Under the pieces are notes generated by a model, which saw only the letters and a program-made list of their open reading frames with translations, made no database searches and was not told where the DNA came from. A DNA stretch of 64,000 nucleotides from Clostridia bacterium (lineage in GTDB: Bacteria > Bacillota > Clostridia > Oscillospirales > Acutalibacteraceae): positions 1-64,000 of the forward strand of contig JAFODQ010000001.1 of NCBI GenBank assembly GCA_017380615.1. The letters are read 5' to 3'. Shown piece by piece: positions 35,580 to 43,421 of the stretch. The position numbers and the translations under genes are program-made. Each line of letters opens with the position of its first letter. Positions within the stretch are counted from its first letter, which is position 1.

Positions 35580-37961
35580 ATGGCTCGTATTATGTTCCCC
35601 GGCACTAAAAAAATTGATTATGCCGATAAAGAGTTTAAAAAAATAATATCCCTTCGCCGAGAGGTTTTCTGTGGCGAGGTGGGCGAAAAAGCTTCATTCA
35701 TTAAGGATGCACGGGATGAGAAGGGCATCCACATTGCATATTATCTTGGTGCAGATGTGGTTGCCTGCGGCAGTGCCTACGATAAGGGAAACGGAATTTT
35801 TGAAATTGCCTTGATATGTGTCAAGGATGGTTATCGCAGATTTAAGGTTGGCAGCACCATTATTGAAGATTTAAGAAGCGAGGCAAAGCTTCGGGGTGCA
35901 AAGCAGCTTGTTTGCGAAGCAACTGTGGACAACATGGATTTTCTTAAGGCAAACGGAATTCCATATGAAAATATTTCATACAGAAAAGACGGTAAGCGTC
36001 GTATAATGTTCCGTCAGAATCTTGTTTTTGACGGCGCAAGGTGGCTTTCCTTCTACGGCGAAAACCAGGCAGTTATTGCAAAAAAAGATTTTTTCCTTGA
36101 AAAGAAGGAAAAGACAGAGCTTTATGTTTCAGGTCTCGGCTTCTGCTATATCTACATCAACGGAAAATGTGTGAGTGACAGAGTTCTTGCACCTGCATGG
36201 ACAAATTATAAGGATCATGACACAGCATCAATGAATTACCCCATCTTTGATAAGATGACATGCAGAGTGCTGTATGAGAAAATTGATGTAACAAAATTCC
36301 TCAGAAAGGGCAATAATACCATCGTTTTCCATATCGGTGGAGGCTGGTTCTGCCAGAATGAGTGTCCCAATGAGGGCGTGAAGCCATACGGAACACTCAA
36401 GCTTTGCTACAAGCTTTGTCAGGGCGATAAGGTTGTTTCAAAAAGTGATGAGGATGTAAAATACAGAAAGTCATTTGTAACAAAAACAAATATCTATTAT
36501 GGTGAAACTCACGATGCCCGTCTGGGTGGCTATAATTTCACTGAAACGGAAATCGACACACAGGATTGGCTTCGTGCAGAGGTCGTTGATGCTCCTGCTT
36601 CTGTTCTCGATGAGCAGGATTGTATTCCCGATAAGGTTATAAGGAAGCTAAAGCCTAAGTGTATTTTCCGTAAGGGTGATTATAAGATTTATGATATCGG
36701 TGAAAATATTTCGGGTTATCCCGTAATCACCTTCCGTGACAGAGCACAGCCAAACGAGATGTGCACTCTGCGATTTGCAGAGATTCTCAAAGAAGACGGT
36801 GGTCTCGAATTCAGCTCTGCGGGCTGGGAGCACAGAATTCAGGGAGATACCTTCTTCCACGACGGGAAGAAGACAGAATATCACCCACTCTTTACCTGGC
36901 ACGCCTGCAGATATATTGAACTCAGAGGCACTGCTGAGGTAACAGAATACAGAGTTTGTCACACAGACCTTAAGCCTCGTGTGAGGTTCAGGTCAAGTGA
37001 GCCTACAATTCAATGGATATTCGATGCATTCATAAGAACACAGCAGTCCAACACCCACGGCTGTGTGCCATCAGATTGCCCTCACAGAGAGCGCCTTGGC
37101 TACACAGGTGACGGTCAGCTTACAGCAGATGCTGTTATGCTTTGCTTCGATGCTGAAAATATGTATCGCAAGTGGATAAGAGATATTGCTGACTGTCAGG
37201 ATATCTACAATGGTCACGTGCAGCACACAGCACCATTCTATGGTGGTGGCGGTGGTCCCGGTGGCTGGGGTGGTGCAATGGTCTTTGTGCCATACAGCTT
37301 CTATAAGGCTTATGGTGACAAGGAGCTTGTGAAAAAATATTATGTGAATATGCTTGCATATCTTGATTATATGGAGTCTCACAGTGAAAACGGAATTGTT
37401 GTTTGTGAGGAGCGTCTCGGCTGGTGCCTTGGTGACTGGTGCTCACCCGGCAACAAGAACCTTATTCCCGAGCCATTTGTGAACACATATTTCTATATAA
37501 GAGCAATCAAAAATGTGATTGAGCTTTCAAAGGAAATCGGTGAGCCTACAAAGGAGCTTGAGGCAAGACTCAAAAAGGTTGAGAAGGCTTTCCTTGATAA
37601 ATATTACGACAAGAAAACCTGCACCTTCTATAAATCCACAGAAGCAAGCGATGCCTATGGCTACGATATCGGCTACGGTAACGAAAAGACATTGCAGGCA
37701 ATTGTGGATAAGTATGAAAAGCTCGGTGAGTTTGATACAGGTATTTTCGGAACAAAGCTCCTTATTAAGGTGCTTTGCGAGAATGGTCACAGCGATTTAG
37801 CCTTTAAGCTTCTTTCCAGCAAAAAAGAAAACACCTTCTACAATATGAAGAAGCACGGTGCAACAACTCTTTGGGAAAACTGGAACGGCGAAGCCTCCCA
37901 CTCACACCCTATGTTTGGTGCAGTTGTTGAGTATATTGTTAAGTATTTTAACGAAGTTTGA
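35580..37961 (+). CDS. GNAT-like domain fused to GH78 alpha-L-rhamnosidase
   Basis: 793 residues. Residues 1-~145 look like a GNAT acyltransferase: LRREVFCGEVGEKASFI, VVACGSAYDKGNG, then the acetyl-CoA-loop region DGYRRFKVGSTIIEDL and ATVDNMDFLKANGI. Residues ~150-793 are an alpha-L-rhamnosidase: jelly-roll N-domain with YINGKCVSDRVLAPAWTNY, HDARLGGYNF, then the (alpha/alpha)6 barrel with SDCPHRERLGYTGDGQ near residue 499 holding the general-acid region, plus WENWNGEASHSHPM near the end. It cleaves terminal alpha-L-rhamnose; there is no signal peptide. The GNAT part is continuous in frame, with no frameshift, start site or internal stop. This fusion is unusual and its role unknown. Confidence 0.9.
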   Translation: MARIMFPGTKKIDYADKEFKKIISLRREVFCGEVGEKASFIKDARDEKGIHIAYYLGADVVACGSAYDKGNGIFEIALICVKDGYRRFKVGSTIIEDLRSEAKLRGAKQLVCEATVDNMDFLKANGIPYENISYRKDGKRRIMFRQNLVFDGARWLSFYGENQAVIAKKDFFLEKKEKTELYVSGLGFCYIYINGKCVSDRVLAPAWTNYKDHDTASMNYPIFDKMTCRVLYEKIDVTKFLRKGNNTIVFHIGGGWFCQNECPNEGVKPYGTLKLCYKLCQGDKVVSKSDEDVKYRKSFVTKTNIYYGETHDARLGGYNFTETEIDTQDWLRAEVVDAPASVLDEQDCIPDKVIRKLKPKCIFRKGDYKIYDIGENISGYPVITFRDRAQPNEMCTLRFAEILKEDGGLEFSSAGWEHRIQGDTFFHDGKKTEYHPLFTWHACRYIELRGTAEVTEYRVCHTDLKPRVRFRSSEPTIQWIFDAFIRTQQSNTHGCVPSDCPHRERLGYTGDGQLTADAVMLCFDAENMYRKWIRDIADCQDIYNGHVQHTAPFYGGGGGPGGWGGAMVFVPYSFYKAYGDKELVKKYYVNMLAYLDYMESHSENGIVVCEERLGWCLGDWCSPGNKNLIPEPFVNTYFYIRAIKNVIELSKEIGEPTKELEARLKKVEKAFLDKYYDKKTCTFYKSTEASDAYGYDIGYGNEKTLQAIVDKYEKLGEFDTGIFGTKLLIKVLCENGHSDLAFKLLSSKKENTFYNMKKHGATTLWENWNGEASHSHPMFGAVVEYIVKYFNEV

Positions 37962-37964
37962 TAA

Positions 37965-38196
37965 ATTCAGATCTTTGGTGAATAACATTGTCTTGCTCCC
38001 TCGCCTATATATTACTGGAGAGGGAGCAACCCTTACATCCCTGTTTTATTGAAAACAAAATAGGGAGGGGGACCATCGCTTGCGATGGTGGTGGGTAGTT
38101 CTCTTTCTGTTATTCTTCAGTTTGATAGGACAACTGTAAGGGAGGGATTGTAGCCCTCCTGTAGATATCACATAAACTTTACTAAAGGAAGTCTGA
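37965..38196 (+). repeat. Hairpin-rich intergenic region with a partial copy of the dispersed repeat
   Basis: The start CAGATCTTTGGTGAATAAC and TTGTCTTGCTCCCTCGCC matches the 5' half of the 53471 element, but the 3' half is missing. It then holds GCTCCCTC/GAGGGAGC (around 37994-38026), ACCATCGC/GCGATGGT (38072-38089) and GAGGG/CCCTC (38144-38158). There is no gene here; it lies between GH78 and the 229-residue gene. Confidence 0.55.
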
Positions 38197-38206
38197 GAGG
38201 TTAGTT

Positions 38207-38896
38207 ATGAAATTTACACTTATAAATAACACCGGCTACAAGGATATTCGTGTTGAGTTTGATTCACGGGAGCATTTTCTTAAAAGTGGAGAAAATGTTT
38301 TTGAAAATGCTCCTGCCGACTTGCAGTTGAAAGTAAAAATCTACGATAAAAGCAAGGTCTATTTCTGGTCTATGCTTTTGCTCAATGTTATTCTTTTTGA
38401 TTTTATGGTCGGTGATGAGATTGGCTCTGCAAATGCTGTTTGCAATTCAGAGTACACAATTTCCGCAACCGGTGATGAATGTGTAATAGAGCTTTCCAAT
38501 ATTTCGGCTTTGGCCAAAAATGGAGTTTCATATTGCTCTGTTTTTCTCAACACACAAGCACAAATTCAAACGGCAGTTCATTCCATAAATAATGTAGAGC
38601 ATACAAGAAAAGAGTTTGTAAAGAAAAATGCGTGGTTTCTTTCCTTGATTACAGGCATTGTTGCATTGATGTGCCTGTTGAATGTAGGTGTTGGTTTGGT
38701 AATCGGTTTGCTTTCCTTGTTTTTTACAATTCCCTGTTTCGCAAGAATGGTAAAATCGAAAAAACTTTTCTCAAGTGAACAGGCAAACCTTTTGCTGAAT
38801 GAACAAATTATCAAGGAAATAGAATACAGAAAAAACCCACCAAAAAATATAATTGATGCTGTCAGCAAAAGCTTTTTTAAGAAAAAGAAAAAATGA
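38207..38896 (+). CDS. Membrane protein of unknown function
   Basis: 229 residues, not recognised. Residues 1-~125 are a beta-rich soluble region starting MKFTLINNTGYKDIRVEFD; its short hydrophobic stretch (VYFWSMLLLNVILFDFMVG, ~50-68) may be a strand or a membrane segment. Residues ~143-185 form a strong hydrophobic hairpin (WFLSLITGIVALMCLLNVGV, then GLLSLFFTIPCF). The tail is basic and ends in KSFFKKKKK. The gene is somewhat more AT-rich than its neighbours and follows a hairpin-rich spacer. A GAGG site precedes the ATG. Single-gene unit between repeats and the T-box. Confidence 0.7.
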   Translation: MKFTLINNTGYKDIRVEFDSREHFLKSGENVFENAPADLQLKVKIYDKSKVYFWSMLLLNVILFDFMVGDEIGSANAVCNSEYTISATGDECVIELSNISALAKNGVSYCSVFLNTQAQIQTAVHSINNVEHTRKEFVKKNAWFLSLITGIVALMCLLNVGVGLVIGLLSLFFTIPCFARMVKSKKLFSSEQANLLLNEQIIKEIEYRKNPPKNIIDAVSKSFFKKKKK

Positions 38897-38960
38897 GCCT
38901 GAACAAATCATATAATAACCACACGCAGTATTCGTTGTATTATGCATTTTCAAAAAACAC

Positions 38961-38989
38961 TTGCATTATATTGTAATATATGTTATTAT
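38961..38989 (+). promoter_or_regulatory. Promoter of the ileS T-box transcript
   Basis: TTGCAT (38961-38966), 17 bases, TATTAT (38984-38989), just upstream of the T-box. Confidence 0.7.
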
Positions 38990-38997
38990 GTCCCCGT

Positions 38998-39246
38998 ATG
39001 AAAAGGCATTGATGAAGACAGTAGTCTTTTTGCAGAGTCTGAGCGAGTCGGGGCCGGTGCAAGCCCGATACAATGCAAGCTGACGAATATCACTTCGGAG
39101 CTGAGGGCTGAATTAACAGTAAGCCTCTCCGGCAGCTCACCGTTATGAGAGCGGCGTATGACGGTACGCTTGTATTATAGGTGGTTAGCAAAGCGATTCA
39201 AATCGGTCTTTGTCCTGTATGCAGGATAAAGACCGTTCTTTATTTT
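38998..39246 (+). promoter_or_regulatory. T-box leader (tRNA-Ile sensing) upstream of ileS
   Basis: The leader begins ATGAAAAGGCATTGATGAAG and has stem I (GAGTCGGGGCC region). In a specifier-type context, GACGAATATCACTTC, the codon ATC (39089-39091) fits tRNA-Ile. A T-box-like GGTGGTTAGC follows (39180-39189), whose TGGT can pair with the ACCA end of a tRNA with discriminator A. An intrinsic terminator (39204-39246; CGGTCTTTGTCCTG / CAGGATAAAGACCG, T-run) ends it. Uncharged tRNA-Ile binding would favour antitermination and ileS expression. The T-box core is less canonical than the usual AGGGTGGNACCGCG. Confidence 0.85.
39204..39246 (+). terminator. T-box regulated terminator
   Basis: A 14-base-pair stem with one mismatch, a four-base loop and the T-rich tract TTCTTTATTTT; it is the attenuator of the ileS T-box. 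Confidence 0.88.
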
Positions 39247-39270
39247 ACTATAATCTTGGAGGTAAATTAA

Positions 39271-42200
39271 ATGTACGATCCAATTTCCCCAAACGTAAAT
39301 TTCGTTGAACAGGAAAAGCAAATCGAAAAATTCTGGCGTGACGAAAAAATCTTTGAGAAAAGCATCGAGGAGAGAAAGGATGGAACACCTTATGTGTTCT
39401 ATGATGGTCCGCCAACAGCAAACGGCAAGCCTCACATCGGCCATGTTCTGACTCGTGTTATCAAGGATATGATTCCTCGTTATCGCACCATGAAGGGCTG
39501 CATGGTTCCTCGTAAGGCAGGCTGGGACACACATGGTCTCCCTGTTGAGCTTGAGGTTGAAAAGCTTCTCGGTCTTGATGGTAAAGAGCAGATCGAGGAA
39601 TATGGTCTTGACCCATTTATCGGTCACTGTAAAGAAAGTGTCTGGAAATACAAGGGTATGTGGGAGGATTTCTCACGCACAGTTGGTTTCTGGGCTGATA
39701 TGGATAACCCTTATGTAACATACCACAACGAATTCATTGAATCAGAGTGGTGGGCACTTAAGCAGATTTACGATAAAAATCTTCTTTACAAGGGATTCAA
39801 GATTGTTCCTTATTGCCCACGCTGTGGCACACCTCTTTCCTCTCACGAGGTGGCACAGGGCTACAAAACAGTTAAAGAGCGTTCAGCAATCGTACGCTTC
39901 AAGGTAGTGGGTGAGGATGCATATTTCCTTGCTTGGACAACAACTCCGTGGACACTTCCTTCAAACGTTGCACTTTGCGTTAACCCTGCTGACACATATT
40001 GCAAGGTTAAGGCTGCCGATGGCTTCACATACTACATGGCAGAGGCACTTCTTGACACCGTTCTCGGTAAGCTTGCAGCTGAGGATGCTCCTGCATACGA
40101 AATTCTTGAGTCCTACAAGGGTATTGATCTTGAAGGTAAGGAGTATGAGCCACTCTTTGACTATGTTAAACCAATCTGTGACAAGCAGAATAAGAAGGCT
40201 TTCTTCATTACAGCAGACAGCTATGTTACAATGACAGACGGTACAGGTATCGTTCACATTGCACCTGCATTCGGTGAAGATGATGCCAAGGTTGGCAGAC
40301 GCTATGACCTTCCTTTTGTTCAGCTCGTTAACGGCAAGGGTGAAATGAGTGCTCCGACACCTTATGAGGGCACATTTGTTAAAAAGGCAGATCCAATGGT
40401 GCTTGTTGATCTTGACAAGGCAGGTCTCCTCTTTGATGCTCCTAAGTTTGAGCACGAATATCCACACTGCTGGAGATGTGACACACCTCTCATCTACTAT
40501 GCAAGAGAGTCATGGTTCATCAAGATGACAGAGGTTAAGGATGACCTTATCAGAAACAACAACACAATCAATTGGATTCCTGAAAGCATTGGTAAGGGCC
40601 GTTTTGGCGACTGGCTTCAGAATGTGCAGGATTGGGGTATTTCAAGAAACAGATATTGGGGTACACCACTTAACATCTGGGAGTGTGAATGTGGTCACCT
40701 TCATTCAATCGGCTCAATTGAAGAGCTTAAGTCAATGAGTGACAACTGCCCTGAAGAAATCGAGCTTCACAGACCATATATTGATGCAGTAACAATCAAA
40801 TGCCCACAGTGCGGCAAAGAGATGCACCGTGTTCCTGAGGTTATCGACTGCTGGTTTGACTCAGGCGCAATGCCATTTGCACAGCACCACTATCCATTTG
40901 AGAATAAAGAGCTCTTCGAGTCACAGTTCCCTGCAGACTTCATTTCAGAGGCTGTTGACCAGACTCGTGGTTGGTTCTATTCTCTTCTTGCAATTTCAAC
41001 TCTCATTTTCAACAAAGCACCATATAAGAACGTTATCGTTCTCGGTCACGTTCAGGATGAAAATGGTCAGAAGATGAGTAAGTCAAAGGGCAATGCTGTT
41101 GATCCGTTTGATGCACTTGAAAGCTACGGTGCCGATGCAATCCGTTGGTATTTCTATACAAACTCTGCTCCATGGCTTCCAAACCGTTTCCACGGTAAGG
41201 CTGTTATTGAGGGTCAGAGAAAGTTTATGGGCACACTCTGGAACACCTATGCTTTCTATGTGCTCTATGCAAATATTGACAAATTTGATCCAACAAAGCA
41301 TAATCTTGCAGATTGCAAGCTCACAGTTATGGATAAGTGGCTTCTTTCAAAGCTCAACTCCATGGTTAAGGCTGTGGATGATAACCTTGCAAGCTACAAG
41401 ATTCCTGAGGCTGCAAAGGCTCTTCAGGAGTTCACCGATGAAATGAGTAACTGGTATGTTCGCCGTGGTCGTGAGCGTTACTGGGTTCAGGGTGAAACCG
41501 AAGACAAGACAGCAGCATACATGACACTTTACACAGCACTCACCACAACTGCGAAGGCAGCAGCTCCAATGATTCCGTTTATGGCTGAGGCTATTTACAG
41601 AAACCTTGTTTGCAATGTGGATAAGGCAGCTCCTGAAAGCGTACACCTTTGTGCATTCCCTGAGGTGCAGGAAAATCTCATTGACAAAAGCCTTGAAAAG
41701 GATATGGATGAGGTTGTTTCAATCGTTGTTCTCGGTCGTGCTGCAAGAAACGGTTCAAATATGAAAAACCGTCAGCCATTGAGCACAATGTATGTTCAGA
41801 GTGAAAAGAAGGTTGAAGGCTATTTCGTTGACATCATCCGTGAGGAGCTCAATGTTAAGAGCGTTGATTTCATTGAGGATGCTTCAAGCCTTGTTTCCTA
41901 CATCTTCAAGCCACAGCTTCGCACAGTTGGTCCTAAGTTTGGTAAGCAGCTTGGTGAAATCAGAACTGCACTTGATGCACTTGATTCATCTGCAAAAGCA
42001 ACACTTGATGCTGAAGGTAAGCTCACGCTTGACCTTCCAAGTGGCACAGTTGAGCTTCTTACTGAGGATATCCTTCTTGAAACAAAGCAGAAGGAGGGTG
42101 TGTTCACAGTATCAGACAGAGGCGTTACAGTTGCCCTTGATACAGCACTCACACCTGAGCTTATTGAAGAGGGCTTCGTGAAGGAGCTTATCAGTAAAAT

Positions 42201-42411
42201 CCAGACAATGAGAAAGGATTCCGATTTCAATGTTATGGACAGAATCAATGTTACTCTTTCAGGTAACGTAAAGGTTCTTGAAATTGCAAAGAATAATGAG
42301 GAAGCCATTTCCACAGTTGTTCTTTCCGATTCCATCACCGAAGGTGCAGGAGAAGGTAAGGAATGGGATATTAATGGTGAAAAGGTAACAATCGCTGTTA
42401 GCAGAGTTTAA
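39271..42411 (+). CDS. ileS: Isoleucyl-tRNA synthetase (type 2, eukaryote-like)
   Basis: 1046-residue class I synthetase. HIGH motif in GKPHIGHVLTR near residue 50, the editing domain around residues 190-400 (AWTTTPWTLPSN), the KMSKSKGNAVDP motif near residue 610 and a C-terminal anticodon-binding region. The opening YDGPPTANGKPHIGH, large size and the C-terminal extension rather than a zinc finger match the type 2 IleS form, which in other species gives low mupirocin sensitivity. Expression is set by the T-box just upstream. An RBS GGAGG precedes ATG 39271. Confidence 0.96.
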   Translation: MYDPISPNVNFVEQEKQIEKFWRDEKIFEKSIEERKDGTPYVFYDGPPTANGKPHIGHVLTRVIKDMIPRYRTMKGCMVPRKAGWDTHGLPVELEVEKLLGLDGKEQIEEYGLDPFIGHCKESVWKYKGMWEDFSRTVGFWADMDNPYVTYHNEFIESEWWALKQIYDKNLLYKGFKIVPYCPRCGTPLSSHEVAQGYKTVKERSAIVRFKVVGEDAYFLAWTTTPWTLPSNVALCVNPADTYCKVKAADGFTYYMAEALLDTVLGKLAAEDAPAYEILESYKGIDLEGKEYEPLFDYVKPICDKQNKKAFFITADSYVTMTDGTGIVHIAPAFGEDDAKVGRRYDLPFVQLVNGKGEMSAPTPYEGTFVKKADPMVLVDLDKAGLLFDAPKFEHEYPHCWRCDTPLIYYARESWFIKMTEVKDDLIRNNNTINWIPESIGKGRFGDWLQNVQDWGISRNRYWGTPLNIWECECGHLHSIGSIEELKSMSDNCPEEIELHRPYIDAVTIKCPQCGKEMHRVPEVIDCWFDSGAMPFAQHHYPFENKELFESQFPADFISEAVDQTRGWFYSLLAISTLIFNKAPYKNVIVLGHVQDENGQKMSKSKGNAVDPFDALESYGADAIRWYFYTNSAPWLPNRFHGKAVIEGQRKFMGTLWNTYAFYVLYANIDKFDPTKHNLADCKLTVMDKWLLSKLNSMVKAVDDNLASYKIPEAAKALQEFTDEMSNWYVRRGRERYWVQGETEDKTAAYMTLYTALTTTAKAAAPMIPFMAEAIYRNLVCNVDKAAPESVHLCAFPEVQENLIDKSLEKDMDEVVSIVVLGRAARNGSNMKNRQPLSTMYVQSEKKVEGYFVDIIREELNVKSVDFIEDASSLVSYIFKPQLRTVGPKFGKQLGEIRTALDALDSSAKATLDAEGKLTLDLPSGTVELLTEDILLETKQKEGVFTVSDRGVTVALDTALTPELIEEGFVKELISKIQTMRKDSDFNVMDRINVTLSGNVKVLEIAKNNEEAISTVVLSDSITEGAGEGKEWDINGEKVTIAVSRV

Positions 42412-42414
42412 TAT

Positions 42415-42500
42415 TTTGCGACTAACTTTGGCTTGTCCCCTCGCTGTAAAAAAACACAGCATCGGTGGCAAGCCTTCCTTATTCATCAAAATCTTAAACT
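42415..42500 (+). repeat. Divergent copy of the dispersed intergenic repeat after ileS
   Basis: GGCTTGTCCCCTCGC and GGTGGCAAGCC enclose a variable inner part, matching the layout of the element at 53471. Outer arms are AT-rich and weak. Confidence 0.55.
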
Positions 42501-42557
42501 CTCGGTATAATGTAATTTTGTGATTAGCTTTGGGTTGTTAAAGCAAATAAAAACAAA

Positions 42558-42595
42558 AACGGGAAGATTCAAAGGAATCTTCCCGTTAGTTTTTT
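42558..42595 (+). terminator. Terminator, first of two identical copies
   Basis: AACGGGAAGATTC / GAATCTTCCCGTT with AAAG loop and T-run. A 36-base segment including it recurs, identical, exactly 400 bases downstream. Confidence 0.85.
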
Positions 42596-42616
42596 ATTAC
42601 ACCGAAATTATGATTA

Positions 42617-42645
42617 TTGCTTTTGAAAAAGTGATGTGATATAAT
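42617..42645 (+). promoter_or_regulatory. Promoter of a small structured RNA
   Basis: TTGCTT (42617-42622), exactly 17 bases, perfect TATAAT (42640-42645). The predicted start is at about 42651, the first base of a perfect 12-bp stem. Confidence 0.8.
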
Positions 42646-42650
42646 ATAAA

Positions 42651-42790
42651 TGCTACACATTATTAATATGCTTAATCTTAGGGAATACTTTTGGTAAAAA
42701 TGTATTCTCTCCCCTTTGATTAGGCGTAATGTGTAGCAACATTGAGGGAAGCATTTTTCAGTGCGTTCCTTCGGGTTCGCACTTTTTTAT
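42651..42790 (+). ncRNA. Candidate structured small RNA / attenuated leader of a 48-residue ORF
   Basis: A ~140-base transcript unit. The outer stem TGCTACACATTA (42651-42662) pairs perfectly with TAATGTGTAGCA (42727-42738). Inside, GCTTAATC pairs with GATTAGGC and GGGAATAC with GTATTCTC, with an asymmetric internal loop between them, so nearly 90 bases form one bulged hairpin. A GAGGGAAGCATTT linker follows, then a terminator (AGTGCG...CGCACT, T-run), and 15 bases later the ORF start. AAATGCT at the transcript start could instead pair with AGCATTT at 42750-42756. It could be a stand-alone sRNA or a regulated attenuator. Confidence 0.65.
42760..42790 (+). terminator. Terminator/attenuator just before the small ORF
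   Basis: AGTGCG-TT-CC-TTCG-GG-TT-CGCACT, stable tetraloop hairpin with a run of six T. Confidence 0.85.
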
Positions 42791-42804
42791 TTTGGAGGGA
42801 TAAT

Positions 42805-42951
42805 ATGTCGGTTTATAAAAAGATGTATTTAAGCTTATTTAATTCGGTAACAGATGCTTTAGAAGAAAATGATGTTGAAAAGATAAAGCAAATACTTATA
42901 GATGCGCAAATCAAAGCTGAAGAAATGTACATTCAATCAAGTGATGAATAA
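42805..42951 (+). CDS. 48-residue conserved-looking small protein of unknown function
   Basis: MSVYKKMYLSLFN followed by VTDALEENDVEKIKQIL and ending AEEMYIQSSDE. It is acidic and predicted to form two helices, with no membrane segment. The start is ATG 42805, after GGAGGG. An upstream in-frame extension to 42742 would run through the attenuator hairpin and is rejected. The pattern YKKMY...LFN..TDAL...AEEMYI resembles short uncharacterised proteins I recall from Clostridia; I cannot check this. It is preceded by a structured RNA and attenuator and followed by a terminator identical to the one 400 bp upstream. Confidence 0.65.
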   Translation: MSVYKKMYLSLFNSVTDALEENDVEKIKQILIDAQIKAEEMYIQSSDE

Positions 42952-42957
42952 AAGCAT

Positions 42958-42994
42958 AACGGGAAGATTCAAAGGAATCTTCCCGTTAGTTTTA
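42958..42994 (+). terminator. Terminator, second of two identical copies
   Basis: Same hairpin as at 42558, exactly 400 bases downstream, right after the small ORF. It also overlaps the region past the minus-strand gene ending at 43008. Confidence 0.85.
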
Positions 42995-43007
42995 TTCCGG
43001 CAAAGCC

Positions 43008-43409
43008 TCAGTTCACCTTTCTTGTAAAGATATAGTCAAACACAAGCTTTTCCTCGTAAGGAGAGGTTTTACCGGTTTGACTATCGGTGATTTCTCCTGC
43101 ATAAGTAACAATTGTTTTGCCGTCCTCAAAATCTACCGACACATGGATTTCGTATTTGTCATCCTTGTGCTCTTCGTGAAACTTCATATTGAAATCGTGG
43201 CATTTCTGCATGAAATCCAAGGAGTTCTGGTTTGCACGGTCAGTTGCGTGCATGCCTCCCACGATTGTGAACTGTTCAATATATTGCCCCTTTGAATCAA
43301 CAGGGGTAGCAATGCATATTTCAAGATCCCATAATACTGTGATAATAATCGGAATGGAAATTGCACAAATTAAGATTGCCGCAATAAGACTTATAAGTAA
43401 TTTTTTCAT
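43008..43409 (-). CDS. Small membrane-anchored or secreted protein of unknown function
   Basis: 133 residues. One N-terminal hydrophobic stretch (KLLISLIAAILICAISIPIIITVLW, written here in part as LLISLIAAILICAI) acts as anchor or signal; no lipobox was clear. The outer part is hydrophilic with YEIHVSVDFEDGKTIVTY and FDYIFTRK. Strong AAAGGAG before the ATG. It begins 12 bases after the ABC permease gene stop and is probably the last gene of the ytrA-like operon. No family recognised. Confidence 0.7.
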   Translation of the reverse strand: MKKLLISLIAAILICAISIPIIITVLWDLEICIATPVDSKGQYIEQFTIVGGMHATDRANQNSLDFMQKCHDFNMKFHEEHKDDKYEIHVSVDFEDGKTIVTYAGEITDSQTGKTSPYEEKLVFDYIFTRKVN

Positions 43410-43421
43410 ACTGGCTCTCCT

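Noticed and set aside
42742..42804. Longer N-terminus of the 48-residue protein
   Set aside because: It would be translated through the terminator hairpin, while ATG 42805 has a good GGAGGG site.
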